The notes beneath the pieces were generated by a model. That model worked only from the letters and a program-made list of their open reading frames with translations. It was not told the DNA's origin and ran no database searches. The position numbers and the translations under genes were made by a program. DNA of 39,745 nt from Pseudomonadota bacterium (GTDB taxonomy: Bacteria > Pseudomonadota > Alphaproteobacteria > CACIAM-22H2), in contig JACQDQ010000267.1 of NCBI GenBank assembly GCA_016201015.1, forward strand, positions 1 to 39,745. Reading direction: 5' to 3'. Shown piece by piece: positions 1 through 9,156 of this stretch (position 1 is its first letter; each line of letters starts with the position of its first letter).

Positions 1-2317
1 CAACGCAGCCCCGCTCGGTGAACTTGATGGCGTTGCCGATCAAATTGAGGAACACCTGACGGAGCCGCGTCGGATCGCCACGGAAATTCCGCCGAACTGC
101 GGGATCGATGCAGACCGCCAAATCTATGTTCTTCTCGCGCGCCTTGGTCGAGAGCAGCTCAAGCGCGCCCTCCACCACCTCTTCCATGCTGAAGTCGATC
201 GCCTCGACCTCGATGCGTCCGGCTTCGAGCTTCGAAACGTCGAGGATATCGTTGATGATTCCGAGCAGTGACTCGGCGCAGTCCCGTACCGCCTCGGCGC
301 TCTGCCGCTGCTCGTCGCTCAATGGCGAGTCGAGCAGCAGCCCACTCATGCCAATGATGCCGTTCATCGGCGTGCGAATCTCGTGGCTCATATTGGCCAG
401 GAATTCGGACTTGGCAAGGTTCGCCGCCTCCGCCGCTTCGCGCGCGCGGTTAGCCTCGACGCGCGCGATCTCGATCTTCTCCGCGGCCGCGGCGATCTCG
501 GCGGCCTGCGCCTCCAAGCGCCGATGCGAGTCCTCAAGCTGGGACTCGTGCAACCTGAACGCATTGATGTCGCGTACGACCGAAATATACCCATAGCCAT
601 CCGGCAACGGCGCGCCGCGATGCTCGATCCACTTGCCGCTTACCATGCGTCGTTCGTAGTGCATCGGCACCGGGCTCGAGAACACCGCACGGCGCTTCTT
701 GATGATCTCGTCAAAGTTGCCGTCTCCGTACTCGCCGCGCTTGGCGAGCATGCACATCATGGCGTGCACCGGGTCCGGCGCCGACATGATCGCGTCCTTG
801 TCCAATTCCAGGATCTGGAAGATTTGATCGTTGTAGGCAATGAGCTCGAAGTCGCGGTTGAGCACCTGAATGCCGTCGGGGATGGCCTTGAAGATCGCTT
901 CCAGCATCGCGTTCTTCCGCGCGAGTTTGGCGTCGGCGCGGACCACGGCCGTCACGTCCCGCGTGACGCCCCGATAGCCGAGAAACTTGCCGTCGGCATC
1001 GAAGATCGGGGTCACACTGAGACTGATATAGATCTTTTTCCCATCCTGTCGCTTGACGCGGCAGACAAGATCGCGAAACGGCTGGCGCGCGTCGACCGTC
1101 TCGAGGTAGCGCTTCCAGGCCGCTTTGTCGGTGGGCACCGCTTCGCCGGATTGGAGCATCTTCCGCCCGACGATTTGGTCCGGATCACCACCGGTCTTGC
1201 GCACGCCGTCGGAAATATAGGTGATGCAGTTGTCCGGGTCGGTTTCCCAGAACCAATCATTGGCGACGCCCGCCCAGCCCTCCAGCCGGCGCTGCGCGGC
1301 GTCCGCATCCTCTTGCGCCTGCCGGTTCGCCCGGGTCAGCGCTTCGTGGCGCCGGAGCTGTCGCGACAGCACGGCGACCAGGAATCCCAGCATCGCCGCG
1401 GCCACCAACGCAGCCATGCCGATGATCGTCGCATGCGCACGCCAACTGGCCAGGGCAGCCGTCTCGGCCATCGAGATCCTGACGACCAACGGGAAGCGTT
1501 CGACGACGCGAAGGGCGGAGATGCGCTTGATGCCGTCAGTCGAGCTTACCCCGTCGACCACTGCGCTCGGTCCCGTGCCCAGGAGATTCGCAAATTCGGG
1601 AAAGCTGGCGCCGGCTTGGCCACGGAATTCGGCTCGCTCGGGCGCGCTCACCAACAACGCCCCGTCGCGGCGGTATAGGGCGACGGCGCTGTCTTGGCCG
1701 AGATCGAGCGAGCCATAGAGCGACGAGATGTATGCGACGTCGATAGTGGCGCTGGCGATGCCCGCGAAGGAACCGTCCGGGCGGTTGATCCGCCGGCTCA
1801 ACGCAATGCTCCACCGTCCGTCGGCTCGACTCTGAATTGGCACACCGATAAACAGCCCCGCTTCGGCTGATGCTTTGTGCGCCAAAAAATGCTCGCGATC
1901 GGCGATCGATATGTCGGGTGGCGGATAGCTGCGTGAGCTGTGGATCATTCGTCCGCTGGCATCGAAGACGCCAATTGCGCCAATGACCGGCACGCGCGCG
2001 GCGCTCTCGCGCAGGCGCTCGTGAATTCCATCCCCGCCGAGGCCACGCTCGCTCGCCAGTTTCAACGCCAAGCGCTGCACGAGATCGGCGCTTTCGACCG
2101 TCCGCGCCGTTTCGTCGGCCAAAATCAGATTGATGTTCGAAAGCTGTCGCTCCGCTTCCTCCCGCGCGACGATGCGCAGCTCCCAGAGCGCGAAAGTGCT
2201 GAGCGACAGCACGATCGCAATCGCGAAGAGTCCGAAGCCGAGCACGGCGCGACTCAGCCGCATCTCGCCGAAGCGAGACCATCCAGCAACGGACTGTGAC
2301 TGCGCCGCAGCCGTCAT
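1..2317 (-). CDS. Membrane sensor histidine kinase (N-terminal TM/Cache-like periplasmic sensor, TM, two PAS regions, HisKA, start of HATPase); 3' end lies beyond the left edge
   Basis: Translating the minus strand from ATG at 2315-2317 gives [31 protein letters not shown]..., a second TM ([25 protein letters not shown]), PAS-like [18 protein letters not shown] and [24 protein letters not shown]-box [20 protein letters not shown], and N-box [18 protein letters not shown] at the edge. Absent from the ORF track, probably because no stop codon falls inside the window. Confidence 0.9.
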   Translation of the reverse strand, partial: MTAAAQSQSVAGWSRFGEMRLSRAVLGFGLFAIAIVLSLSTFALWELRIVAREEAERQLSNINLILADETARTVESADLVQRLALKLASERGLGGDGIHERLRESAARVPVIGAIGVFDASGRMIHSSRSYPPPDISIADREHFLAHKASAEAGLFIGVPIQSRADGRWSIALSRRINRPDGSFAGIASATIDVAYISSLYGSLDLGQDSAVALYRRDGALLVSAPERAEFRGQAGASFPEFANLLGTGPSAVVDGVSSTDGIKRISALRVVERFPLVVRISMAETAALASWRAHATIIGMAALVAAAMLGFLVAVLSRQLRRHEALTRANRQAQEDADAAQRRLEGWAGVANDWFWETDPDNCITYISDGVRKTGGDPDQIVGRKMLQSGEAVPTDKAAWKRYLETVDARQPFRDLVCRVKRQDGKKIYISLSVTPIFDADGKFLGYRGVTRDVTAVVRADAKLARKNAMLEAIFKAIPDGIQVLNRDFELIAYNDQIFQILELDKDAIMSAPDPVHAMMCMLAKRGEYGDGNFDEIIKKRRAVFSSPVPMHYERRMVSGKWIEHRGAPLPDGYGYISVVRDINAFRLHESQLEDSHRRLEAQAAEIAAAAEKIEIARVEANRAREAAEAANLAKSEFLANMSHEIRTPMNGIIGMSGLLLDSPLSDEQRQSAEAVRDCAESLLGIINDILDVSKLEAGRIEVEAIDFSMEEVVEGALELLSTKAREKNIDLAVCIDPAVRRNFRGDPTRLRQVFLNLIGNAIKFTERGCV

Positions 2318-2429
2318 GATGCCTTCGCTGATATCGTTGCTCGCGCGTATGTCACAATCGCGTTATGCGGCGTCGTGCCGCATCCTCCCGACGCAATAAG
2401 CGGCCTGCCGGTAGGATGGCCCCTCTCGG

Positions 2430-2444
2430 TTAATTCTGGTTTAA
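2430..2444. promoter_or_regulatory. Candidate CtrA-binding site TTAA-N7-TTAA upstream of the histidine kinase
   Basis: Sequence TTAATTCTGGTTTAA matches the alphaproteobacterial CtrA consensus spacing exactly. Confidence 0.5.
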
Positions 2445-2520
2445 GAACCGCTGCATCTGCGGTGCGTGCGGTCGGGTGGCGGCGCTGCCGACCGTGGCGA
2501 TGGTTCTTAACGATTCTTAA

Positions 2521-3954
2521 TCATACGGCGTCGGCCAGACCTCTCGTCCGGCAGCAGGGCCACGTCCGCCCGCGGGGCAGGAATTGGCCGCGTCCTGGCG
2601 TTCCCTTGACCGCACCCTCCTCGCAAACCACTTCGCCGCGCGACAGGGTGACGACCGGCCAACCGGTGAGTTCCATGCCTTCGTAGGGGGTGTAGTCGAC
2701 CGCATGGTGCAATTTGCCATTCGTGATGCGCACCTTGCGCGCGGGGTCCCAGATCGCGAGATCCGCGTCGGAACCAACCGCAATCGTACCCTTGCGCGGG
2801 TGCAGACCGTAGATCTTCGCGGGACTGGTCGCCGTCAACGCAACGAAGTTCTGCAGCGTGATGCGCCCCTTGCCGACCCCCTCCGAAAAGAGCAGCGGCA
2901 GCCGCGTCTCGATGCCCGGGACGCCGTTTGGCACGCGACGAAACGGCGGGGTTATGCCGGCGACGAGCTTGCCTTTCGCGTCGCCCGCCGTGAACGGGGC
3001 ATGGTCGGAGGAAAAGACCTGGAACACGCCGCCGGCGAGACCGTCCCAGATCGCCGGCTGGTTGGCTTTGTCGCGCGGCGGCGGGCTGCAGATGCATTTC
3101 ATGCCCGCGATTCCCTCCTGGCCGAGATCGTCCTCGGAAAGGAACAGGTATTGCGGGCAGGTCTCAGCGTAGACGCGTAAGCCGCGGCCTTGCGCCCAGC
3201 GAATCTGTTCCACCGCCTCGGCACCCGAAACGTGGACAATAAGCACCGGGATGTCGACGAGCTCGGCCAGGGTGATCGCCCGATGAGTCGCCTCGCGCTC
3301 GACCGGCTTGGGACGCGAAATAGCGTGAAACCGCGGCTGCGTGCGGCCGGCCAGCTCCAGCTTTTCGGTCAGCCAGGCGATGCAGTCGGTGTTCTCGGCG
3401 TGGATCATCGTCATCGCGCCTTCGCGGCGGGCAAGCGCGAGCACGTCGAGCATCTGCCGATCGTCGAGCTTGAGCTCGTCGTAGGTCATATAGACCTTGA
3501 ATGACGTGTAACCGTCCTTGATCAGCGCGGGCAGTTCCTGCCCCAGCACCTGGTCGCTGGGATCGGAGACGATGAGGTGAAATGCGTAGTCGATCATCGC
3601 CTTGCCATCGGCGCGCCGATGATAGTCCTGGACCGCCTCGCGCAGCGACCGGCCTTTCACCTGGCAGGCGAAGGGAATGATGGTCGTCGTGCCGCCGCAG
3701 GCCGCCGACCGCGTGCCGGTGGTGAAGTCGTCGGCCATGACCGACCCGTCGCTCATCGGTTGATCGATATGGCAGTGCCCATCGATACCACCCGGCAGCA
3801 CCAGCCGCCCCGTTGCGTCGATGAAACGCGCGCCCGCGTCCAGCCCTTCGCCCAGCGCCGCGATGCGCCCGCCGCTGATGCCGATATCGCAACGCATGAT
3901 ATCGGCCGCCGTCGCGATCGTGCCGCCTTTGATGACGATGTCGAACTCCGCCAT
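2521..3954 (-). CDS. D-hydantoinase / dihydropyrimidinase (amidohydrolase superfamily)
   Basis: Starts MAEFDIVIKGGTIATAADIMRCDIGI; metal-ligand motif GIDGHCHIDQP; carbamylated-Lys region YTSFKVYMTYDE; SSDHAPFT; C-terminal GSDADLAIWDP. The 593-aa ORF in the track includes spurious upstream sequence. Confidence 0.9.
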   Translation of the reverse strand: MAEFDIVIKGGTIATAADIMRCDIGISGGRIAALGEGLDAGARFIDATGRLVLPGGIDGHCHIDQPMSDGSVMADDFTTGTRSAACGGTTTIIPFACQVKGRSLREAVQDYHRRADGKAMIDYAFHLIVSDPSDQVLGQELPALIKDGYTSFKVYMTYDELKLDDRQMLDVLALARREGAMTMIHAENTDCIAWLTEKLELAGRTQPRFHAISRPKPVEREATHRAITLAELVDIPVLIVHVSGAEAVEQIRWAQGRGLRVYAETCPQYLFLSEDDLGQEGIAGMKCICSPPPRDKANQPAIWDGLAGGVFQVFSSDHAPFTAGDAKGKLVAGITPPFRRVPNGVPGIETRLPLLFSEGVGKGRITLQNFVALTATSPAKIYGLHPRKGTIAVGSDADLAIWDPARKVRITNGKLHHAVDYTPYEGMELTGWPVVTLSRGEVVCEEGAVKGTPGRGQFLPRGRTWPCCRTRGLADAV

Positions 3955-3964
3955 GACCTGACTC

Positions 3965-4693
3965 CTAGCGCACTTCGCGGAACAACCGGCCCCAGCCCTT
4001 GACCCGTGCCGGGTCGATTCCCGCCAATCTAAGCGAACTCCATACCGCCGTGGCAATCGAGTCGTAGATCGGTATGCCGATCTCCCGCTCCAGCGATTCG
4101 ACCAACGGCGCGCCGTTGAGATTGGTGCAAAAGATCGTGATCGCGTCGGGTCTCGCCCGCGCCACGTCGCGCACCATCGCCCGCAACGTCTCCGCACCCA
4201 CCTCGGAGAACGAAAAATTACCCTTGTCGTTGAGATGCCGTTCGCCCGCGCAGGCGAAGCCTTCGCGCTCGAAATTGGCGACGATCTTCGCCTGCACGTC
4301 ATGCAAATACGGCGTCACCAGGCCATAGCGGGCAACGCCCGTGGCGCGGAATGCCTCGGCAAGCGCCAGCACCGAGGACGTCGCCGTGATCCCCGTTTCC
4401 CTGGCGATGGCAGCGCACAGAGCACGGTCGCGATCGAAGCCGAGCCAGCCGGCCGAGGTGCCGTTCCATGCGATCACCTCGACCCGCGCGTCGGCGAGCA
4501 GCCGCGCGGCATCGAGCAGGGGCGCCATCTCGAATTGCCCTTGCGCGCTCGCCGCGAGCGAAATCTCAGTCACGCGAAATCGCCCGAAATGCGCCGTCAC
4601 CTCCGGCAGCCCCGCAAGCATGGCACTCGTCACCGGCTCGAGAATGGTATTGGAGGATGGAGTCAGCATCCCGAGCAGGACGCGCCTTGTCAT
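3965..4693 (-). CDS. Asp/Glu/hydantoin racemase superfamily protein (maleate isomerase / arylmalonate decarboxylase-like)
   Basis: MTRRVLLGMLTPSSNTILEPVTSAML..., WNGTSAGWLG in the first half and FCTNLNGAPLVESLE in the second half. Confidence 0.85.
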   Translation of the reverse strand: MTRRVLLGMLTPSSNTILEPVTSAMLAGLPEVTAHFGRFRVTEISLAASAQGQFEMAPLLDAARLLADARVEVIAWNGTSAGWLGFDRDRALCAAIARETGITATSSVLALAEAFRATGVARYGLVTPYLHDVQAKIVANFEREGFACAGERHLNDKGNFSFSEVGAETLRAMVRDVARARPDAITIFCTNLNGAPLVESLEREIGIPIYDSIATAVWSSLRLAGIDPARVKGWGRLFREVR

Positions 4694-4718
4694 GTCGCTG
4701 CTCCGGCTTGCCGCTCGG

Positions 4719-5390
4719 TCAATGCCGCGCCAGCATGCGATGCTCGAGCCGGCTGAGCACGCGCACCACGGGCCATAGCAGGACGAGGTAAAATAAGGCA
4801 GCAAGGACGATCGGCGACGCGTTGTAGGTGATCGATTGCGCGGAGCGCGCGGCGAACAACAGTTCCGGAAGCGCCACGACGCTGGCGATGGAGGTGAGCT
4901 TCGCCACTTCCAGGGTGTTGCTGATGAGGTCAGGCACGACGTTGCGCACCGCCTGCGGCACGACGACATACGCCATAGTCTGCGCCGCCGACAGGCCGGT
5001 CGATCGCGCCGCCTCGAACTGGCCGCGCACGACACTCTCGATTCCGGCGCGGAAGATCTCGCCGTAATAGCTCGACGTATTGAGCAGGAAGCCGAGGACG
5101 ACCGCGGTGAAGGGCGCGATATCCCAGCCGGTAAAGGGAATTCCGAAGTAGATGAAGATCAGCAAGACGAGCGGCGGAAAGGCACGGAAGAAATCGACAT
5201 AGGCGACCAGCGGCCAGCGTACCCAATTGCTCCCTTGCGTGCCGAGCAGCGCGACGATAAGGCCGCCGGCCAGACCCACCGGAATAACGACGAAGCAGAG
5301 CACGATGGTCATGCCGAGGCCCTGCAGCAGCAGCGGAAAGGCCGCCTGCATGATCTTGACGTTGAAGAAGCTGTCGATGATGAGCGTCAT
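4719..5390 (-). CDS. Polar amino acid ABC transporter permease
   Basis: Inner-membrane permease with EAARSTGLSAAQTMAYVVVPQAVRNVVPDLISNTLEVAKLTSI, typical of the HisM/GlnP family. Confidence 0.93.
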   Translation of the reverse strand: MTLIIDSFFNVKIMQAAFPLLLQGLGMTIVLCFVVIPVGLAGGLIVALLGTQGSNWVRWPLVAYVDFFRAFPPLVLLIFIYFGIPFTGWDIAPFTAVVLGFLLNTSSYYGEIFRAGIESVVRGQFEAARSTGLSAAQTMAYVVVPQAVRNVVPDLISNTLEVAKLTSIASVVALPELLFAARSAQSITYNASPIVLAALFYLVLLWPVVRVLSRLEHRMLARH

Positions 5391-5396
5391 CGCGAT

Positions 5397-6077
5397 TTAT
5401 CTTTTCCAGGCAAAGCGCGTTTCGATCCAGCGGCCGAACACCACGAACGGCACGAACAGGATGAGATAAGCAAGGGCGCCGAGAGTAAGCGTCGAGGGAT
5501 TGTAGGAGAACGACAGGCCGGTCTGCGCCTGAGTCAAGATCTCCGGCACAGCGACCACGGAGCCGAGTGCGGTGCCCTTGGTGATGGCGATCGCGCGGTT
5601 GGTCAGCGGCGGAATGGTCAGGCGCACCGCCTGCGGCAGCACGACATAGAGCAATGCCTGCTCGAAGCGCAGGCCGGTTGAGCGCGCCGCCTCCCACTGA
5701 CCCTTGCTCACCGAGACGATGCCGGCCCAAAAGATCTCCTCCGCGAAGGCGGTAAGCACGAGGCTCAGGCTGATCCACACGGCAACGAAGCCCGACACGC
5801 CCAGACCGACATTGGGCAGCGCGAAATAGATCATGATGATGATGACGAGCGGCGGCAGTGCGCGAAACATGTCGACCAGAAACACGATCGTCCAATTGAC
5901 GAGGCGAATCTGCTGCGAGCGGATGACGGCCAGCAGCAATCCCGCCGTCAGCCCCGTCGCGATGATGACGAGGGCGAGATAGGTCGTCAGCACGAACCCA
6001 TCGACGATCATCGGCAGGTAGCGCGCCATCACCTCGAGATTGAAAAACGTGGACAAGAAGCGATCGAGATCGGTCAT
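5397..6077 (-). CDS. Polar amino acid ABC transporter permease
   Basis: GQWEAARSTGLRFEQALLYVVLPQAVRLTIPPLTNRAIAITKGTALGSV; HisM/GlnP family EAA loop. Confidence 0.93.
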   Translation of the reverse strand: MTDLDRFLSTFFNLEVMARYLPMIVDGFVLTTYLALVIIATGLTAGLLLAVIRSQQIRLVNWTIVFLVDMFRALPPLVIIIMIYFALPNVGLGVSGFVAVWISLSLVLTAFAEEIFWAGIVSVSKGQWEAARSTGLRFEQALLYVVLPQAVRLTIPPLTNRAIAITKGTALGSVVAVPEILTQAQTGLSFSYNPSTLTLGALAYLILFVPFVVFGRWIETRFAWKR

Positions 6078-6084
6078 CGGCGGG

Positions 6085-6837
6085 TCAGCGATGCTCGATC
6101 CGCGTCACGAACTCCCGCGTCCGCGTCTGCGCCGGGCTGCCGAATATTCGTTCCGGCGCTCCCGCCTCGACGATTTCGCCCTTGTCGAGGAAGACGACCC
6201 GGTCCGCCGCCGTCCGTGCAAACTGCATCTCGTGGCTGACCACCACCATCGTCATGCCGGATTCGCGCATGTCGCGCATCACCTTCAGCACGCTGCCGAC
6301 GAGCTCGGGATCGAGCGCCGACGTGGGCTCGTCGAACAGCATGACCTTGGGCTCCAGCGCAAGCGCGCGCGCAATGGCAACACGTTGTTGCTGGCCGCCG
6401 GAAAGCTCGTTCGGATAGGACTTGGCTTTTTCCGCCAGACCGACACGGGCCAGCGCGGCCATCGCGATCTCGTCGGCCTCGTCGCGCGGCTTGCCCAGCA
6501 CCTTGCGCAGCGCCAACGTGACATTGCCCAGCGCGTTCAGATGCGGATAGAGATTGAACGACTGGAACACCATGCCGATCCGGCGGCGCATGGCGTTGAT
6601 ATCTACGCCCGGCGCGAGGATGTCGATACCGTCGACGACGATCGTGCCGCTGGTCGGCTGCTCGAGCCGATTGAAGCAACGGAGCAGCGTGCTCTTGCCC
6701 GAACCGGACGGGCCGATGATGAAGACGAGCTCCTGCTCGGCGACGTTGAGATCAACACCCCGCAGCACTTCCAGGGAACCGAAGCTCTTGCGGATCGCTC
6801 GCGCGTCGAGAATCGCGTGATCGGTCGTGGCCACCAA
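6085..6837 (-). CDS. Amino acid ABC transporter ATP-binding protein (GlnQ-like)
   Basis: Walker A GPSGSGKST, signature LSGGQQQRVAIARAL, Walker B VMLFDEPTSALDPE. Confidence 0.96.
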   Translation of the reverse strand: MVATTDHAILDARAIRKSFGSLEVLRGVDLNVAEQELVFIIGPSGSGKSTLLRCFNRLEQPTSGTIVVDGIDILAPGVDINAMRRRIGMVFQSFNLYPHLNALGNVTLALRKVLGKPRDEADEIAMAALARVGLAEKAKSYPNELSGGQQQRVAIARALALEPKVMLFDEPTSALDPELVGSVLKVMRDMRESGMTMVVVSHEMQFARTAADRVVFLDKGEIVEAGAPERIFGSPAQTRTREFVTRIEHR

Positions 6838-6882
6838 CCAAGCGCTCCAACCGGTCGCCGCGCCAAGCGCCGCGCCGCGTCG

Positions 6883-7731
6883 TCAACCGCATTTCGGCGC
6901 CGGCTTTTCCGGTACGTAGCCGGCCATGCCGGGCACGCCGTAGCCCGGAAACACCGTTACCGCGGCGGAGCCTGGCGCGGGCTTGACGCCGAACCACTTC
7001 TCGCTGAGGCGCGCATAGGTGCCGTCGAGCTTCATGCATTCGACGACATCCTCGACCTTGTTCCGGGTTTCGACATCGTCCTTGCGGAACGGGATCGACC
7101 AGACGAGGCCGGTCTTGATCGTGTAGGAGAGCTGCAGTTGCGGATTCTGCTTCGCCGCCCAGGCGACGACCGTATTGCCGGCCAGGTTGGCGTCGGCGCG
7201 GCCAGCGATCACCGCCTGCACGGCGTCGGTGTTCGTGCCGTAGGATTCGAGCTTGAATCCGTATTTGGCCATGTTGTCGCGGCCCCAGGAATCGTAGGCC
7301 GACCCCTTGTTGACCGAAATCGTCATGCCCTTGATATCCTCGAGCTGCTTGATGTCCTTCGCCCCCCTCTTGATCAGGAACTGAAAGTCGGTGTCGAGAT
7401 ACCCTTCGGTGAACAGTAGCTGTTCGGCACGCTCCTTGGTCACGGTCGTTGGCGCCACCAGAAAGTCGAACTTCTTGGCGTTCATGCCGGGAATGAGGCC
7501 GGAGAATTCCTGCGCGACGACTTCGATCTTGCGGCCAAGCCGGCGGCCGATCTCGTTCGCCATGTCGACATTGAAGCCCTCGACCCCGCCGCCGAGCTTG
7601 GGCATGGCGTGCGGCGCAAACGTGCCGTCGAGACCGACGACGAGCGGCTTGTCCTGGGCGGCGGCGGAAGCGACGGTCAACGCGGCGAGCGCCAAAGCGG
7701 TGACAGTCGGTCGGAGCAGTCGAATGGCCAT
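6883..7731 (-). CDS. Amino acid ABC transporter periplasmic substrate-binding protein
   Basis: Signal peptide MAIRLLRPTVTALALAALTVASAAAQ then a family 3 extracellular solute-binding fold (VGLDGTFAPHAMPKLGGGVEGFNVDMANEIGRRLG). Confidence 0.93.
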   Translation of the reverse strand: MAIRLLRPTVTALALAALTVASAAAQDKPLVVGLDGTFAPHAMPKLGGGVEGFNVDMANEIGRRLGRKIEVVAQEFSGLIPGMNAKKFDFLVAPTTVTKERAEQLLFTEGYLDTDFQFLIKRGAKDIKQLEDIKGMTISVNKGSAYDSWGRDNMAKYGFKLESYGTNTDAVQAVIAGRADANLAGNTVVAWAAKQNPQLQLSYTIKTGLVWSIPFRKDDVETRNKVEDVVECMKLDGTYARLSEKWFGVKPAPGSAAVTVFPGYGVPGMAGYVPEKPAPKCG

Positions 7732-7850
7732 GAGTGGAAACCTCCTGCCTGATTGTCTCTATTTGGGCCGCAACGACGGCGGACGGTCTGCGGTCTTGCC
7801 CAGCATTGTTGGTATAGCAACAGCCGACGCTACCGATCAAGGCGCGGTGT

Positions 7851-7873
7851 CGCCGGATAGTAAATTTCCGGCG
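7851..7873. promoter_or_regulatory. Candidate operator: inverted repeat CGCCGGA-N9-TCCGGCG in the divergent ABC/M20 promoter region
   Basis: CGCCGGA (7851-7857), AT-rich spacer TAGTAAATT, TCCGGCG (7867-7873). Confidence 0.35.
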
Positions 7874-7940
7874 GGTTGCGCCCCATCATCAAGCAACGCT
7901 AGACTGATCAACTACATGCAACCGAAGCCGGAGAAGCGCC

Positions 7941-9113
7941 ATGCCGATCGTCAACCGCATCGCCGCCTTTCACAACGAAATGACGGCCTGGCGCCACGAC
8001 ATTCACGCGCACCCCGAGATCGCGTTCGAGGAGCATCGAACGTCCGACTTCGTTGCCGCCAAGCTCACGGAGTTCGGCATTGACGTGCATCGCGGCCTGG
8101 CCGGCACCGGCGTCGTCGGCACGATCAAGTCCGGCACCGGCCCGCGCGCCATCGGGCTGCGGGCCGACATGGACGCGCTGCACATCAAGGAACGCAACGG
8201 CTTCGCGCATAAATCGCGCAACGACGGCAAGATGCATGCCTGCGGCCATGACGGCCATACGACGATGCTGCTCGGCGCTGCGAAGTATCTGGCCGAGACG
8301 CGCAATTTCGACGGCACCGTGCATGTCATCTTCCAGCCAGCCGAGGAGAATGAGGGCGGCGGCCGCGTCATGGTCGAACAGGGCCTGTTCACTCAGTTCC
8401 CCGTCGACGCCGTCTACGGGATGCACAACATGCCCGGCGTGCCCGCCGGCAAATTCGGCGTCATGCCCGGTCCGATGATGGCGGCCTTCGACATCTTCGA
8501 AGTCACCATTGCCGGGCGCGGGGCACATGCGGCGATGCCGCATCAGGGCATCGATCCCGTGGTCATCGCGGCGCAGATCGTCACCGGCCTGCAGACCATC
8601 GCCAGCCGCGCGACATCGCCGCTCGATGCCGTCGTCGTCAGCGTCACGCAGTTCCACGCCGGCGACACCTGGAACGTCATTCCCGACCAGGTCGTGCTGC
8701 GCGGCACGACGCGCAGCTTCAAGCCAGCGGTGCAGGACACGATCGAGCCGGCGATTCGGCGGATCGTCGACGGCGTTGCCGGCGCCTTCGGCGCGACCGC
8801 GACCTTGCGTTACGAGCGGCGCTATCCGCCCACCATCAATACGGCGGGCGAAACCGAGGCCGCCGCCGCCGCGCTTGCCGATGTGGTCGGTAAAGACAAC
8901 GTGTTGCGCGACTTGCAGCCGACCATGGGGGCGGAGGACTTCGCCTTCATGCTGCAGGCGAAGCCCGGCTGTTACGTTTGGATCGGCAACGGCGAAGGTG
9001 AAGGCGGCTGCATGCTGCACAACCCGAATTACGATTTCAACGACGCCATCCTGCCGCTCGGCGCGAGCTTTTGGGCGCGGCTGGCCGAGCGGTCGCTGCC
9101 GCGTTCCGCCTGA
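7941..9113 (+). CDS. M20 family amidohydrolase (aminoacylase / hippurate hydrolase-like)
   Basis: MPIVNRIAAFHNEMTAWRHDIHAHPEIAFEEHRTS; GLRADMDALHI; HACGHDGHTTMLLGAAKYL; QPAEENEGGG; AAMPHQGIDPV; MGAEDFAFML. Confidence 0.93.
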   Translation: MPIVNRIAAFHNEMTAWRHDIHAHPEIAFEEHRTSDFVAAKLTEFGIDVHRGLAGTGVVGTIKSGTGPRAIGLRADMDALHIKERNGFAHKSRNDGKMHACGHDGHTTMLLGAAKYLAETRNFDGTVHVIFQPAEENEGGGRVMVEQGLFTQFPVDAVYGMHNMPGVPAGKFGVMPGPMMAAFDIFEVTIAGRGAHAAMPHQGIDPVVIAAQIVTGLQTIASRATSPLDAVVVSVTQFHAGDTWNVIPDQVVLRGTTRSFKPAVQDTIEPAIRRIVDGVAGAFGATATLRYERRYPPTINTAGETEAAAAALADVVGKDNVLRDLQPTMGAEDFAFMLQAKPGCYVWIGNGEGEGGCMLHNPNYDFNDAILPLGASFWARLAERSLPRSA

Positions 9114-9156
9114 CCGGCGCAGCGGCGGCTCGAACGCGGGCGACGCGGCCGGTCTG

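Noticed and set aside
383-1678. 431-aa plus-strand ORF
   Set aside because: Antisense to the continuous histidine kinase frame.
9112-9154. GACCGGC ... GCCGGTC inverted repeat between the convergent M20 and corA genes
   Set aside because: Seven-bp stem with a long loop and no convincing T-tract; possible but unsupported terminator.
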